DNA of 64,000 nt from Leeuwenhoekiella palythoae (GCF_900130045.1 NZ_FQXT01000004.1:327276-391275), one strand, 5' to 3'. Counted from the stretch's first letter, positions 9,500-17,295 are shown. Translations and numbers: made by a program. The notes: generated by a model not told the origin, from the sequence alone.

Positions 9500-10276
9500 T
9501 TCTGTATTTCGTTTACATTCTATTCTTTTTAAGGGCGTTTCGGTTTAGGCTATCAAGGTTGTGCCAGGAATCGTGTTTCTAGGTATTTTGGCTCCTGAAA
9601 ATGCTTTATGGCGCGGTAACGCATCCTCTATACCTGGCGTAGCATCGTTTTTTAATACTTCATAGCTGTATTAGGTAAACCAATTGTTTTGGTTAAGCTC
9701 AAGCCTTCCCGCCGGACTCCAAGCACAACCGGGAAGGTTTTTGAACTTAACAGCTTCTCTTTTTCGCAGCCCCTAGGGGCTGCAGCACTTTTTTATGGCT
9801 AATTCACCGGTGTGCTTAAACCTAGCCGGTATAAGCCCAGGCCGCTGTTACAGCGGCATTTCCCACCCAACTACAGGTTACTTCGTAGGGAAGCAACCCA
9901 TAACCCACGGGTGACTTAACGGATTATGATGTTTACCCGTAAACACGTGCTTTGTGCATAGGCAGTAGTGCTTTTACTGTTCGTTAACTACAACTCATAC
10001 AAGTTGCCGGCCACTATGGCCTATATGATGTAGGGGGAAAAGGGTGCGAAGCTTGATAAAGAGAAGAAACAAAGGCTCTGAACGTGAAGTAGTGGGCCTA
10101 ATACAAAAAGGCGCAGGTCTCAACTTATTGAATCAAGGTACTGGTATACCGCGCAACAATAAGCGAGAGCCCACGCCCGGGTCGTGAGCATCCCTGCTTA
10201 TCCTCTCGTTGCTAAAAATTACCAGTTTTTGATTCGAGATTCAAAGCGAATGCTTCTAATATGTTATGCTAAGAAG
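9500..10276 (-). ncRNA. Long GC-rich structured leader or ncRNA upstream of the sigma-factor gene
   Basis: There is no plausible ORF on either strand between 9583 and 10367, yet G+C reaches 47-55% in 9781-9900, above the neighbourhood. Reading minus, clear stem-loops are GCTCACG/CGTGGGC (near 10170-10190), GGTTGCTTC/GAAGTAACC (near 9873-9895), GCCGCTG/CAGCGGC (9841-9857), GCTTATACC/GGTTTAAGC, GCAGCCCC/GGGGCTGC and a long stem between GTTAAG at 9750 and CTTAAC at 9691. Three of these contain a G-U pair on the minus strand that would be an A-C mismatch on plus, pointing to a minus-strand RNA. GAGAG/CTCTC and ATAAGC/GCTTAT near 10160-10208 could form a pseudoknot. Function unknown; it could be a regulatory leader or part of the guide-RNA machinery. 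Confidence 0.6.
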
Positions 10277-10281
10277 TTTCG

Positions 10282-10308
10282 CAAATATATAATTATGAAT
10301 CAAATATA
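10282..10308 (-). promoter_or_regulatory. Tandem TATATTTG boxes, promoter of leader-sigma-dcas12f operon
   Basis: Two perfect TAnnTTTG boxes read on the minus strand, at 10289-10282 and 10308-10301. Transcription from the first would begin near 10276, giving a leader of nearly 800 nt before the sigma factor start. Confidence 0.55.
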
Positions 10309-10320
10309 GTATTCTTCTGT

Positions 10321-10346
10321 TTAATGCGGAAGAAATTCCGCATTAA
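10321..10346. promoter_or_regulatory. Perfect 11-bp dyad, operator or hairpin in the divergent promoter region
   Basis: TTAATGCGGAA, a GAAA centre, then TTCCGCATTAA. The dyad lies between the HTH gene and the minus-strand TATATTTG boxes, so a bound repressor could affect both. As RNA it would be a GAAA-tetraloop hairpin followed by ATTTTT, so a terminator role is also possible. Confidence 0.5.
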
Positions 10347-10376
10347 ATTTTTATTGATATTCTTCCTTTGTTAAGT

Positions 10377-10592
10377 ATGAACATCAATTTTCTCATAAGT
10401 AAAGCCATTTCCGAATGGATTAAAGATGCCAAATCAAACCGAGATTTCGGACTTAATCATGATATTGATGAGAAAATTGTAAGAAGAATTCTTGACGAGA
10501 AGGAATATCGTATTCCTGTCGAAACTCTAAAAAGGATTTGTGATGCACGTCAAATAAAATTATCGGATTTCTTTTCCAAAATCGGAGAATAA
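10377..10592 (+). CDS. Small XRE-like helix-turn-helix regulator
   Basis: A 71-residue protein starting MNINFLISKAISEW. Its pattern, a helix, KIVRRILDEKEYRIPVETLK and then RICDARQIKLSDFF, is the usual end of a Cro/C1-type HTH domain: the recognition helix followed by the helix that begins with the sentence-like L..IC.A. An in-frame TTG lies three codons upstream, but the ATG at 10377 is preferred. It is divergent from the dCas12f-sigma operon and sits just after a perfect dyad that could be its operator. A regulator of the neighbouring RNA-guided system is a reasonable guess; a remnant of the mobile element's immunity control is another. No partner gene is adjacent. Confidence 0.65.
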   Translation: MNINFLISKAISEWIKDAKSNRDFGLNHDIDEKIVRRILDEKEYRIPVETLKRICDARQIKLSDFFSKIGE

Positions 10593-10915
10593 ACCTTTTA
10601 TAACTTCATACTCTATCATGGCCTTTGAGTGGGCTTTGCCTAGGGGATGCTATGCTGATGCCCTGAGCGCATTATAACTTAAAAAAAATGTAGGGTTTAC
10701 CCCTTATCTACCTATACATTTTGGTTATTTAATCCTGGAATGGTTATACGCTTAACTGAGATTAAGGAATTCTGTAATCCGTTTCTAAAGGAAATGTCTA
10801 GATTTATATACAGAACTCTAATGTGTTGATATCCGGTAAACTTTGAGGGGATATGTATATATTTAGTATTGATATAACAAGTTGTAAAACATTTTAAACA
10901 AAACCACGAACTGAA
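10593..10915. other. Intergenic region, no gene seen
   Basis: About 320 bases without a supported gene. It contains the stretch GTAGGGTTTACCCCTTATC (near 10691-10709), whose GGGT/ACCC arms can pair, and is otherwise A+T rich. No promoter box of the TAnnTTTG type is obvious before the next gene. Confidence 0.4.
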
Positions 10916-11749
10916 TTGGGAACTTGGGGAACAGCCATAAAAAGTAATGACACTTCAGCAGATATTTATGCGGAATTTTTCGATTTATACAACGACGGAA
11001 AAGAACCGACAGAAATCAAAAAGAAGCTAATTTCGGACAATCCAAACGGAGAAAATGATTTTTGGTTTGCTTTGGCACTAGCTCTTTGGGAAACTAAAAG
11101 CTTATCGACTGATATTCTTGAAAAAGTTCGTGAAATAATCGAAAACGAATCTGACTTAAAAATATGGAGAGAGCTCGACGCAAGCGAATCGGATATTAAA
11201 AAAAGAAAAGTTGTTCTAGATAAGTTTTTAGCAAAATTAGAATCCGAAAAAGCCAAACCAATAGCAAGAAAAAGGAAGAAGAACAAACAACCAATTTTTG
11301 AAACTGGAACTTGCCTTGTTTTTAAATTGGCTAATGGAAATTATGGAAGTGCAATAGTTTTGAGTTCAGATTTGGAGACTGGATATGGATATAATTTAAT
11401 CGTAACTACAAGATTAAATCAATCAACCAAACCGACACTAGAAGATGTTGAAAAAAGTGAAGTTTTGATAAATAATTTTGGAGATTGGCAAAAAAGTACA
11501 GCTTGGTCTTGGTATTTACCTGACAATTATAAAAACAATATATACGAACCCATTGGTAAATTTGAAATCCAAAAGAAATACAACGCTAAAAATTCTGAAA
11601 TAGTATTTGGTTATACATCAAATTGGGATTTTGTAAGCTCTTCAATATTAAAACAAATGGATTTTGAAAAAACGAACGGTAAAACCAAAACTTTTCCGAC
11701 AAAACGATTGATTAAATCCAAGAAAATAAAATGGTGGCAAATTAGATAA
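10916..11749 (+). CDS. Hypothetical protein with N-terminal MGTWGT motif
   Basis: A 277-residue predicted cytoplasmic protein. It starts MGTWGTAIKSNDTSADIYAE, a hallmark of a widespread family of small accessory proteins related to DUF4259-type sequences; I cannot name the family with certainty. A helical N-terminal half ends in a lysine-rich linker near residue 120 (KPIARKRKKNKQP), and a beta-rich half follows (FETGTCLVFKLANGNYG). The only start giving the conserved N-terminus is TTG at 10916. Base composition is A+T rich compared with the core genes, and the gene is followed by a hairpin region and terminator like an inserted cassette. Immunity or defence roles are possible but unsupported. 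Confidence 0.65.
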   Translation: MGTWGTAIKSNDTSADIYAEFFDLYNDGKEPTEIKKKLISDNPNGENDFWFALALALWETKSLSTDILEKVREIIENESDLKIWRELDASESDIKKRKVVLDKFLAKLESEKAKPIARKRKKNKQPIFETGTCLVFKLANGNYGSAIVLSSDLETGYGYNLIVTTRLNQSTKPTLEDVEKSEVLINNFGDWQKSTAWSWYLPDNYKNNIYEPIGKFEIQKKYNAKNSEIVFGYTSNWDFVSSSILKQMDFEKTNGKTKTFPTKRLIKSKKIKWWQIR

Positions 11750-11754
11750 AAAAA

Positions 11755-11797
11755 CGTTTTACAACACCGGTAACCGTTGCACAAGACTGTAAAATGT
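11755..11797. repeat. Imperfect palindrome downstream of the MGTWGT gene
   Basis: TTTTACA (11757-11763) pairs with TGTAAAA (11788-11794), and CAAC (11762-11765) with GTTG (11776-11779) around ACCGGTAACC. It looks like a cassette boundary but does not match the integron attC core consensus. A comparable hairpin, GGGT...ACCC within ACGG...CCGT, lies near 12090-12115. Confidence 0.35.
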
Positions 11798-11815
11798 AAC
11801 ATTACAAACATAAAT

Positions 11816-11837
11816 AAGCCGCTCTAAGCGGTTTTTC
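11816..11837 (+). terminator. Rho-independent terminator
   Basis: AGCCGCT-CTA-AGCGGTT with one G-U pair followed by T5; terminates transcription from the MGTWGT gene. The remaining bases to 12138 hold no gene; AAAAAAGGAAGCGAGCATTC-like A-rich sequence and a small hairpin are all I see. Confidence 0.65.
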
Positions 11838-12138
11838 TTTTTTGGATCAACTTGGTTTTAGACCAAATTCAGAACGCTTAAAACCGATGTATCGCTGTTT
11901 GTTAGTCTGTTTTTCAGCAAAAAAAAGGAAGCGAGCATTCCTGCTCCGCTTTTCACTTGTTTTTGGTTGAAATTGAGGTTTTTTGAAATTGTAAACTCAT
12001 TTCATTTCTATCAGCGAAAAACGCATACATCTTATATGTAGCTTTCGTTGGATGTCGCAGCTACTTCAACTACTTTTAAAATATAAACGGGTAGTTTTGT
12101 AGACCCACTGCCGTTGTGTGTAATTAAACAAAATCCTT

Positions 12139-12879
12139 ATGAATAGAGCAATTATATACATTTTTCTAATTCTTTCTTTTGGTTGTAAAGCCCAAGAAAA
12201 GGAAACTGGATTTGTATGGAATATTGAAAACGAAAAAATCCATAACGAGAATAGAAATGATTCAACAAAATGGAGTTCTAAAAACTGGAAAGCTGACACC
12301 GACAACATAAAAGTTAGTGGAAAACCGATGATAAATGGAGTTTTTCCAGTTCCTGATTATGATTTGACTGATAGCACCTTTAATGGGCTTGGATATTCCG
12401 GAAGTTGGCAAGGAATTGATTTAAAAGACAAGAAAATAATCTATCATTCTTTGTATGTAAATAAAAATGCAGTTAACCAAAAATTTATAGATGACAAACC
12501 AAACGAAGTTTTCTTCACCATTGCGGTTTTGACTGATAGCATCGATTTAAAAAGATATTCACACACAGATGTAAGCATCACATCAAGAAATCATCCGCAT
12601 TATGTCGGACAAGGGTTTGTCAAGACAAAAGGAAATGAAATAGATTTCATTTCCTTTTTGACAGCGGACAGAAATGACTATGCAATCGTCAACATGCGAC
12701 TGTTCGACTTAAGAATTGGACGAATAATCCTGATCGCACCTCAAAAGGACGGAACGTTGTGTTCATTACAATTAGATGCACCAATTATGTCTTCAGAGGA
12801 AATGGACGATCATATTGAAAGTCTTATGACAAATAACAAAGAGGTAATTAAGTTTTTCACTAAATCGGAAAACATTTAA
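12139..12879 (+). CDS. Hypothetical lipoprotein
   Basis: A 246-residue protein with a lipoprotein signal (MNRAIIYIFLILSFGCKAQ, lipobox cysteine at about residue 16), so it is anchored in a cell-envelope membrane. The mature part is mixed alpha/beta, with no motif I recognise. The gene is markedly A+T rich, stands alone between two intergenic hairpin regions, and its start is close to the sequence CCGTTGTGTGTAATT, which I remember from other flavobacterial single-gene cassettes. Together with the preceding gene it looks like acquired accessory DNA. No function can be assigned. Confidence 0.75.
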   Translation: MNRAIIYIFLILSFGCKAQEKETGFVWNIENEKIHNENRNDSTKWSSKNWKADTDNIKVSGKPMINGVFPVPDYDLTDSTFNGLGYSGSWQGIDLKDKKIIYHSLYVNKNAVNQKFIDDKPNEVFFTIAVLTDSIDLKRYSHTDVSITSRNHPHYVGQGFVKTKGNEIDFISFLTADRNDYAIVNMRLFDLRIGRIILIAPQKDGTLCSLQLDAPIMSSEEMDDHIESLMTNNKEVIKFFTKSENI

Positions 12880-13026
12880 AATCATTATTGAAAGCCAAAC
12901 TTGAGATAACACAACAATCCTTTCCTCTAGAAAATATGAACCTATGACCAATATTTTAGTGCTTGGTATTTACGGTTTTCCAAATTAAAGCCCTTTAGAG
13001 TAGTAAGTAAAACTTTAGAAAGGTTT

Positions 13027-13062
13027 AGTAAACGTTTTTGTTTACTTTATTTGCTATCTTTG
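13027..13062 (+). promoter_or_regulatory. Promoter and dyad operator of the AbiE-type toxin-antitoxin operon
   Basis: AGTAAAC (13027-13033) and GTTTACT (13040-13046) form a perfect 7-bp dyad, followed by the -7 box TATCTTTG at 13055-13062. The antitoxin HTH domain probably binds this dyad to repress its own operon. Confidence 0.65.
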
Positions 13063-13077
13063 CTGAAAGTTTTTGCC

Positions 13078-13590
13078 ATGTTACCTGATCTTGATAAAAT
13101 AAAGGGCGTACATCCCGGAGCTGTTTTAAAACGTGCTTTAAAAAAACGCGGTATTACCGGAAGTGATTTAGCGCGAACTATTGATGAGCATAAACAAACC
13201 ATTAGCGCAATTTTAAACCGGCGAAGAGCAGTAAACGCGAAACTATCTATTAAGCTTGGAGAGGTTTTTAGCGTAGAGGCAGATTACTTTATGCTCCTGC
13301 AAGCCAGCTATGATGTGCAGCAACAAGTTGCGGCAAACTATGGGAGAATTCCCAATCTCAATCATTTTAGAAAAGCGCTCTTTTGGGATACTCAATTAGA
13401 GCGGATAGATTGGGATAAAAACAAGCGTGCTGTAATACAACGCGTACTTGAGCGCGGAAACGGAAAAGAAATACAAGAGCTTCTTTCATTTTATGGGAGA
13501 CAGACTGTTAAGAAGATTGCTCAATCGATCAAGAAAAGTTATTTACCCTCTTTTGAAGAAAATCTCAAGAATTATAATCTTATAGAGTAG
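13078..13590 (+). CDS. HTH antitoxin of an AbiE-type toxin-antitoxin pair
   Basis: A 170-residue protein. The N-terminal half is an XRE/HigA-like HTH (GVHPGAVLKRALKKRGITGS, then LARTIDEHKQTISAILNRRR). The C-terminal half, FWDTQLERIDWDKNKRAVIQ followed by RVLERGNGKEIQELLSFYG, is the DUF6922-like domain that usually accompanies nucleotidyltransferase toxins. The ORF can be extended to a TTG at 13051, but that would place the start upstream of the -7 box, so ATG 13078 is chosen. It ends two bases before the toxin gene, so the pair is one operon. Role: neutralises the toxin and represses the operon. Confidence 0.8.
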   Translation: MLPDLDKIKGVHPGAVLKRALKKRGITGSDLARTIDEHKQTISAILNRRRAVNAKLSIKLGEVFSVEADYFMLLQASYDVQQQVAANYGRIPNLNHFRKALFWDTQLERIDWDKNKRAVIQRVLERGNGKEIQELLSFYGRQTVKKIAQSIKKSYLPSFEENLKNYNLIE

Positions 13591-13592
13591 CA

Positions 13593-14231
13593 ATGGAACT
13601 TCAGTTAAATACGGTATCTGAATTGCTGTGGAATACACTCCAGAAATTGATGGAGATTCAAGAATTACATTCATTTAGATTAGTAGGAGGTACCTCATTA
13701 AGTCTTCAACGGGGTCATCGAGAGTCTATTGATATTGATTTGTTCAGCGATGCCCCATATGGAAGCATAGATTTTGAAAAAATTGAATCTATTCTTAGAG
13801 TTACTTTTCCATATTTTAGTAGCTCTTCTGAGCTTGTGGGAATCGGTAAATCTTATTTTATAGGGAATACCGAGGATGACTTGGTAAAATTGGATTTATT
13901 CTATACAGATCCTTTTGTATTTCCATTAATTATGGAACAAAAGGTTCGTTTTGCTAGTGTTCAAGAAATAGCTGCAATGAAACTTGAAGTTGTAGGGCAA
14001 GGAGGCCGCAAGAAGGACTTTTGGGATATTCATGAGCTTCTCGAAAGTTATACATTGAATGAACTGATTGGTTTTTACCTAAAGAGATATCCTTACAACT
14101 TATCAACAGAGGAACTGATGAATAAGATTGTTGATTTTTCTTTAGCAGAAGATGATTTTACGCCTAATTGTTATAGAGGTAAAATCTGGGAACTGATCAA
14201 ATTGGACCTTGAAGAACTAGTTGAAAGGTAA
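13593..14231 (+). CDS. AbiEii/AbiGii-family nucleotidyltransferase toxin
   Basis: A 212-residue nucleotidyltransferase of the AbiEii (DUF1814) family. The active-site pattern is clear: LVGGTSLSLQRGHRESIDID, with GGT(S) followed by the Asp-x-Asp metal ligands, and then a third carboxylate region VKLDLFYTDP. The helper motif KKDFWDIHELL is typical. Family toxins transfer nucleotides to tRNA or other targets, causing growth arrest that can abort phage infection. It lies immediately after its antitoxin and is probably translationally linked. Full length and undamaged. Confidence 0.87.
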   Translation: MELQLNTVSELLWNTLQKLMEIQELHSFRLVGGTSLSLQRGHRESIDIDLFSDAPYGSIDFEKIESILRVTFPYFSSSSELVGIGKSYFIGNTEDDLVKLDLFYTDPFVFPLIMEQKVRFASVQEIAAMKLEVVGQGGRKKDFWDIHELLESYTLNELIGFYLKRYPYNLSTEELMNKIVDFSLAEDDFTPNCYRGKIWELIKLDLEELVER

Positions 14232-14389
14232 TTTTAATAGAGCATTTTTACTGATAGTCTTGTTGTTTTAGATGAAAATACTACCTTTGAATTGAATGTC
14301 AGACAAATAGCATCAAAACGTAAGGTAGCGATCCGACAAGCAAAAATTTTGAAAATCTCTTAGAGACGCTGTTTTCTAGGGTTTTATTA

Positions 14390-14416
14390 AAAATACTGAA
14401 TCCCTCCGGGGTCACA
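14390..14416 (+). other. Possible tRNA 3'-end remnant (attachment-site scar)
   Basis: TGAATCCCTCCGGGGTCAC resembles the T-arm and acceptor end of a tRNA, and a strong terminator follows, as after tRNA genes. No complete tRNA precedes it. It may be a duplicated attachment site at the right end of the accessory region, but this is weak. Confidence 0.25.
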
Positions 14417-14438
14417 AAAGATCCAAATAATTGGATGC

Positions 14439-14474
14439 AAAAACCACGTATTTAATAAAAATACGTGGTTTTTT
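14439..14474. terminator. Strong bidirectional terminator
   Basis: AAACCACGTATTT / AAATACGTGGTTT with loop AATAA, extended by flanking A and T runs. It separates the accessory region from the DoxX gene. The other bases of 14232-14651 hold no gene I can support. Confidence 0.85.
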
Positions 14475-14651
14475 GTTGTTGCAGCCTGAGCAAAAATACC
14501 TGTTTGGCTTACTCTAAGAAGGTTTGGGCCTTGCATTTAGAGGATTAGTAATGTATTTAGCAGCAGTGTTTGGGTCGTTCACCAGGTTCTTCTTTCATAC
14601 ATAGTATTTTATATATAGGTTCACAGTTATTAAACCTTTAGAAAACATACT

Positions 14652-15062
14652 ATGAGTGCATTATTCAAGAAATATATACCCTTACCTTTTGAGGGGGGTG
14701 TAGCCGTTTTACTGTTGCGAGTAGCCTTATCACTTTTTTTATTTTTTGGTCACGGGATGGGCAAAATTCTAAAATTGACCAGTAACGAACCCGTACAATT
14801 TTTAGATCCAATAGGTATAGGGCAGGAGCTTTCCCTTGTTTTGGCCACTACCGCTGAGACTTTAGGGGCGCTTTTTATACTTCTGGGTTTGTTTACCAGA
14901 GTAGCAACTATACCTGTTCTATTTACATTAGGAGTAGCCTGTTTCATAGTACATGGATCTCGTGGATTTTCAGGGATGGAAACCTTACTGCTGTACCTCC
15001 TTGGTTTTATCGTGATACTCCTTATGGGGCCAGGTAAATATGCGCTTGACGCACGTATGTAG
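14652..15062 (+). CDS. DoxX family membrane protein
   Basis: A 136-residue inner-membrane protein with four predicted helices (for example VAVLLLRVALSLFLFFGHGM and TLGALFILLGLFTRVATIPV), the usual DoxX length and pattern including GHGMGKI. DoxX proteins are small quinone-linked or redox-related membrane proteins; the precise reaction is not known here. It lies 54 bases before the dipeptidase gene on the same strand, so co-transcription is possible. Nothing is unusual in the frame. Confidence 0.82.
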   Translation: MSALFKKYIPLPFEGGVAVLLLRVALSLFLFFGHGMGKILKLTSNEPVQFLDPIGIGQELSLVLATTAETLGALFILLGLFTRVATIPVLFTLGVACFIVHGSRGFSGMETLLLYLLGFIVILLMGPGKYALDARM

Positions 15063-15116
15063 GCTGTTACAAATGTGCTAGAAATGTAATGTTATCAATT
15101 TCAATTAAAAAATGCA

Positions 15117-16202
15117 ATGAACCCTAACAAAGAATGGTCTAGAAGAAACTTTCTAAAAACTACGAGTGCCGCGGGGACATTCGCGGTTATGAATCCGTTT
15201 TCAGCATTCGCTCAAAAAACGTATGATATAGACCCTAAGGTCGCTGCTATTGTTGCTCAAAGTTTTGCTATTGACACCCATAATCACATGGATGTGCCGT
15301 TTGATGGGGCTGAATTTGATGCGCAGGCAGTTCCGTTATCAAACGAACTCCATAAATCTGGGTTTAAAGCGATAAGCATGACCTTTTGTGTTGATAGGCC
15401 TAAGCTAAATTATGAAGGAGAAGCTTTTAAGCGCTTTATAACTACACTCGATAAGCATGACCAGATCTTGCGAGCGAATGGAATTAAGAGAGTTTTAAAT
15501 TCCCGTGACCTGCTACATGCTAAGAAAGCAAGTAAGCCCGTAGTGATTCAATCTGTAGAAGGAGGTCATTTTTTAGAAGGCAAATTAGAACGGCTAGAGT
15601 TCGCCTACAACCGGGGATTAAGGCATTTAGGATTATTGCATGATGCTCAATCAGCATATCCTCTAGGTGATATTTATACTAATCCGTCACAATTTGGAGG
15701 TTTAACACCTTTGGGAATTGAAGTTGTAACTGCATGTGAGAAATCTGGGATATTGGTAGACCTAGCCCATTGTAGCGATGAGGCTATAAATGATGCTTTA
15801 GAAAAGATGAGCAAACCGGCAATAATATCCCACACAGGTTTAAATACACAACTGGGAAATGATCAGAGAATGGCAAAAATGATGATGCCTAGATTGATTA
15901 GTAAGCAACAGGCTAAAATAGTTGCTGAAGCCGGTGGAGTAATAGGAGTGAGGACGCATCTTGTAGAAACACCTACTGAAATGGCACAGCATATTGCCGC
16001 TTTATGCGATATAGTGGGGACACGCCATGTTTCCATAGGTACTGACTCTAGGATGGCGGTTCAAAAGGGCGGAAATGCCAGAGGTTTAACCAATCAATTC
16101 TGGCATACATCTGCTCAAGGGTTCTTTTACACCTTAGTGGATGCGATGCTTAAAATAGGATTTACAAAAGAAGAAATTCTGAATATAGGAGGGGGTAATT
16201 AA
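15117..16202 (+). CDS. Membrane dipeptidase (peptidase M19), C-terminally truncated by a stop codon
   Basis: A 361-residue renal-dipeptidase-like zinc hydrolase. A Tat signal is visible (WSRRNFLKTTSAAGTFAVM), so the enzyme is exported folded. Zinc ligands follow the family: AIDTHNHMDVP near residue 58, VIQSVEGGHFLEG with the bridging Glu, LVDLAHCSDEA and IISHTGL. The frame stops at TAA (16200-16202) after ILNIGGGN, but the same frame continues WRIFEQAITV and then TAG at 16233. M19 proteins normally end GGN(Y/F)(L/W)R(V/I)F, so the stop replaces a Tyr codon and removes about 11 residues. Activity may survive because the active site is intact. Confidence 0.88.
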   Translation: MNPNKEWSRRNFLKTTSAAGTFAVMNPFSAFAQKTYDIDPKVAAIVAQSFAIDTHNHMDVPFDGAEFDAQAVPLSNELHKSGFKAISMTFCVDRPKLNYEGEAFKRFITTLDKHDQILRANGIKRVLNSRDLLHAKKASKPVVIQSVEGGHFLEGKLERLEFAYNRGLRHLGLLHDAQSAYPLGDIYTNPSQFGGLTPLGIEVVTACEKSGILVDLAHCSDEAINDALEKMSKPAIISHTGLNTQLGNDQRMAKMMMPRLISKQQAKIVAEAGGVIGVRTHLVETPTEMAQHIAALCDIVGTRHVSIGTDSRMAVQKGGNARGLTNQFWHTSAQGFFYTLVDAMLKIGFTKEEILNIGGGN

Positions 16203-16252
16203 TGGCGTATTTTTGAGCAGGCCATCACGGTCTAGCAACATTAAAAGCAACC

Positions 16253-17281
16253 CTACTTCGTGTTTTTTATTTTGGAAGGAAGCACTTTGTAGTATTTTTT
16301 AAAGGTCGAAGTAAAATAAGAGATACTTTGATAACCCAGTATCGAAGCGGTTTCGGCAATAGTATTTGTTTTTAAAAGCTCAAAGGCTCTCTTCATTTTC
16401 AATTCAATAATATAAGCGCGAATGGTTTTTCCGTAGGTGCTTTTAAATTCCTTTTTCAGTTGCATTTCATTCAGCATAACGTGTCTTGAAACCTGCTGAA
16501 TAGTAGGAGTGTCTAAATAATGGTGTTCAATATAATTTAATGCTTTTGTGATTCTAGCTTGAATTCCAGTATGCGCAGCAGCATTTTCATCATCATAAAG
16601 CAAGCTGTCATTTTGATAGACACGAAGAAGCAACTCGCGTAATTTAATGCCTACAAGGTGTTTAGGTATTCTTGAAGATGCGGTAGATTGAATGATCCCA
16701 AGTATCGTTTTCTGAATGCTATGCGTAACCTGAACGTCATTGGCACGTACAGAAGTAAGACCTATATCATTGTTGATTAACGTATAAATAGAATTATTGT
16801 CTTTCCACTCTTCGTGCTTTAATAAATTGATCAGGTAAGAAGACCTGAGGTAAATTAAAATAGATTCTGTGGTGCAATTGGCAGGAGTAATGACTTGATT
16901 ATTGGTTTGCTGAGCAAAGACTATTCTCAGTTTGTCATTGTCTAAAAGGTATCTAAATGCCGGTTGATTGATCTCAAGTTCACCACTAATTAAATAGGCG
17001 ATAAGTACAAAGGAGCCTTCCACATTAACCTGTTCGATCAAGTCCTTTTTACAGTTACGCTTGTTATGTATTATAACTATGTCCTTGTTAAAATGAATAG
17101 TGCTGTCAACGGTATAATCTTGATTTTTAAAGGCCACCTCTTTGAACTCTAAGTAGTCAGATTGTGGAAAGGTGTCTAGATCAAAGTGATAAAACTCTTT
17201 GTTTAAGTCGGGATACGTTGAATATAACCTCATAATTCCGTTTACCGTTAATTTGATTCCCGATTCTATTGATGTGATCAA
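16253..17281 (-). CDS. AraC-family transcriptional regulator of iron cluster A
   Basis: A 342-residue protein with a C-terminal AraC/XylS double HTH (residues about 240-340: ALNYIEHHYLDTPTIQQVSR, then LKKEFKSTYGKTIRAYIIEL, then ILGYQSISYFTSTFKKYYKV). The N-terminal domain resembles the sensing part of other Bacteroidota siderophore-cluster AraC proteins. It is divergent from the TonB-dependent receptor gene with a 53-bp shared promoter region, and is paralogous to the regulator at 27194-28171. It probably activates the receptor operon when the cognate siderophore is present, as PchR-type regulators do; that is inferred. Confidence 0.85.
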   Translation of the reverse strand: MITSIESGIKLTVNGIMRLYSTYPDLNKEFYHFDLDTFPQSDYLEFKEVAFKNQDYTVDSTIHFNKDIVIIHNKRNCKKDLIEQVNVEGSFVLIAYLISGELEINQPAFRYLLDNDKLRIVFAQQTNNQVITPANCTTESILIYLRSSYLINLLKHEEWKDNNSIYTLINNDIGLTSVRANDVQVTHSIQKTILGIIQSTASSRIPKHLVGIKLRELLLRVYQNDSLLYDDENAAAHTGIQARITKALNYIEHHYLDTPTIQQVSRHVMLNEMQLKKEFKSTYGKTIRAYIIELKMKRAFELLKTNTIAETASILGYQSISYFTSTFKKYYKVLPSKIKNTK

Positions 17282-17295
17282 GTTTCAACAAGGAA

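Noticed and set aside
9703-9746. Plus-strand Rho-independent terminator (CCTTCCCG...CGGGAAGG then TTTTT)
   Set aside because: The extended stem has a G-U pair only on the minus strand and there is no plus-strand gene upstream; it fits better as part of the minus-strand structured leader.
9840-9900. RNase P RNA, tmRNA or other standard RNA in the structured region
   Set aside because: The expected conserved cores (for example GAGGAAAGTC of RNase P) are not found on either strand.
11755-11797. Integron attC site
   Set aside because: The GTTRRRY and RYYYAAC cores are not present in the right spacing, and no integrase is nearby.
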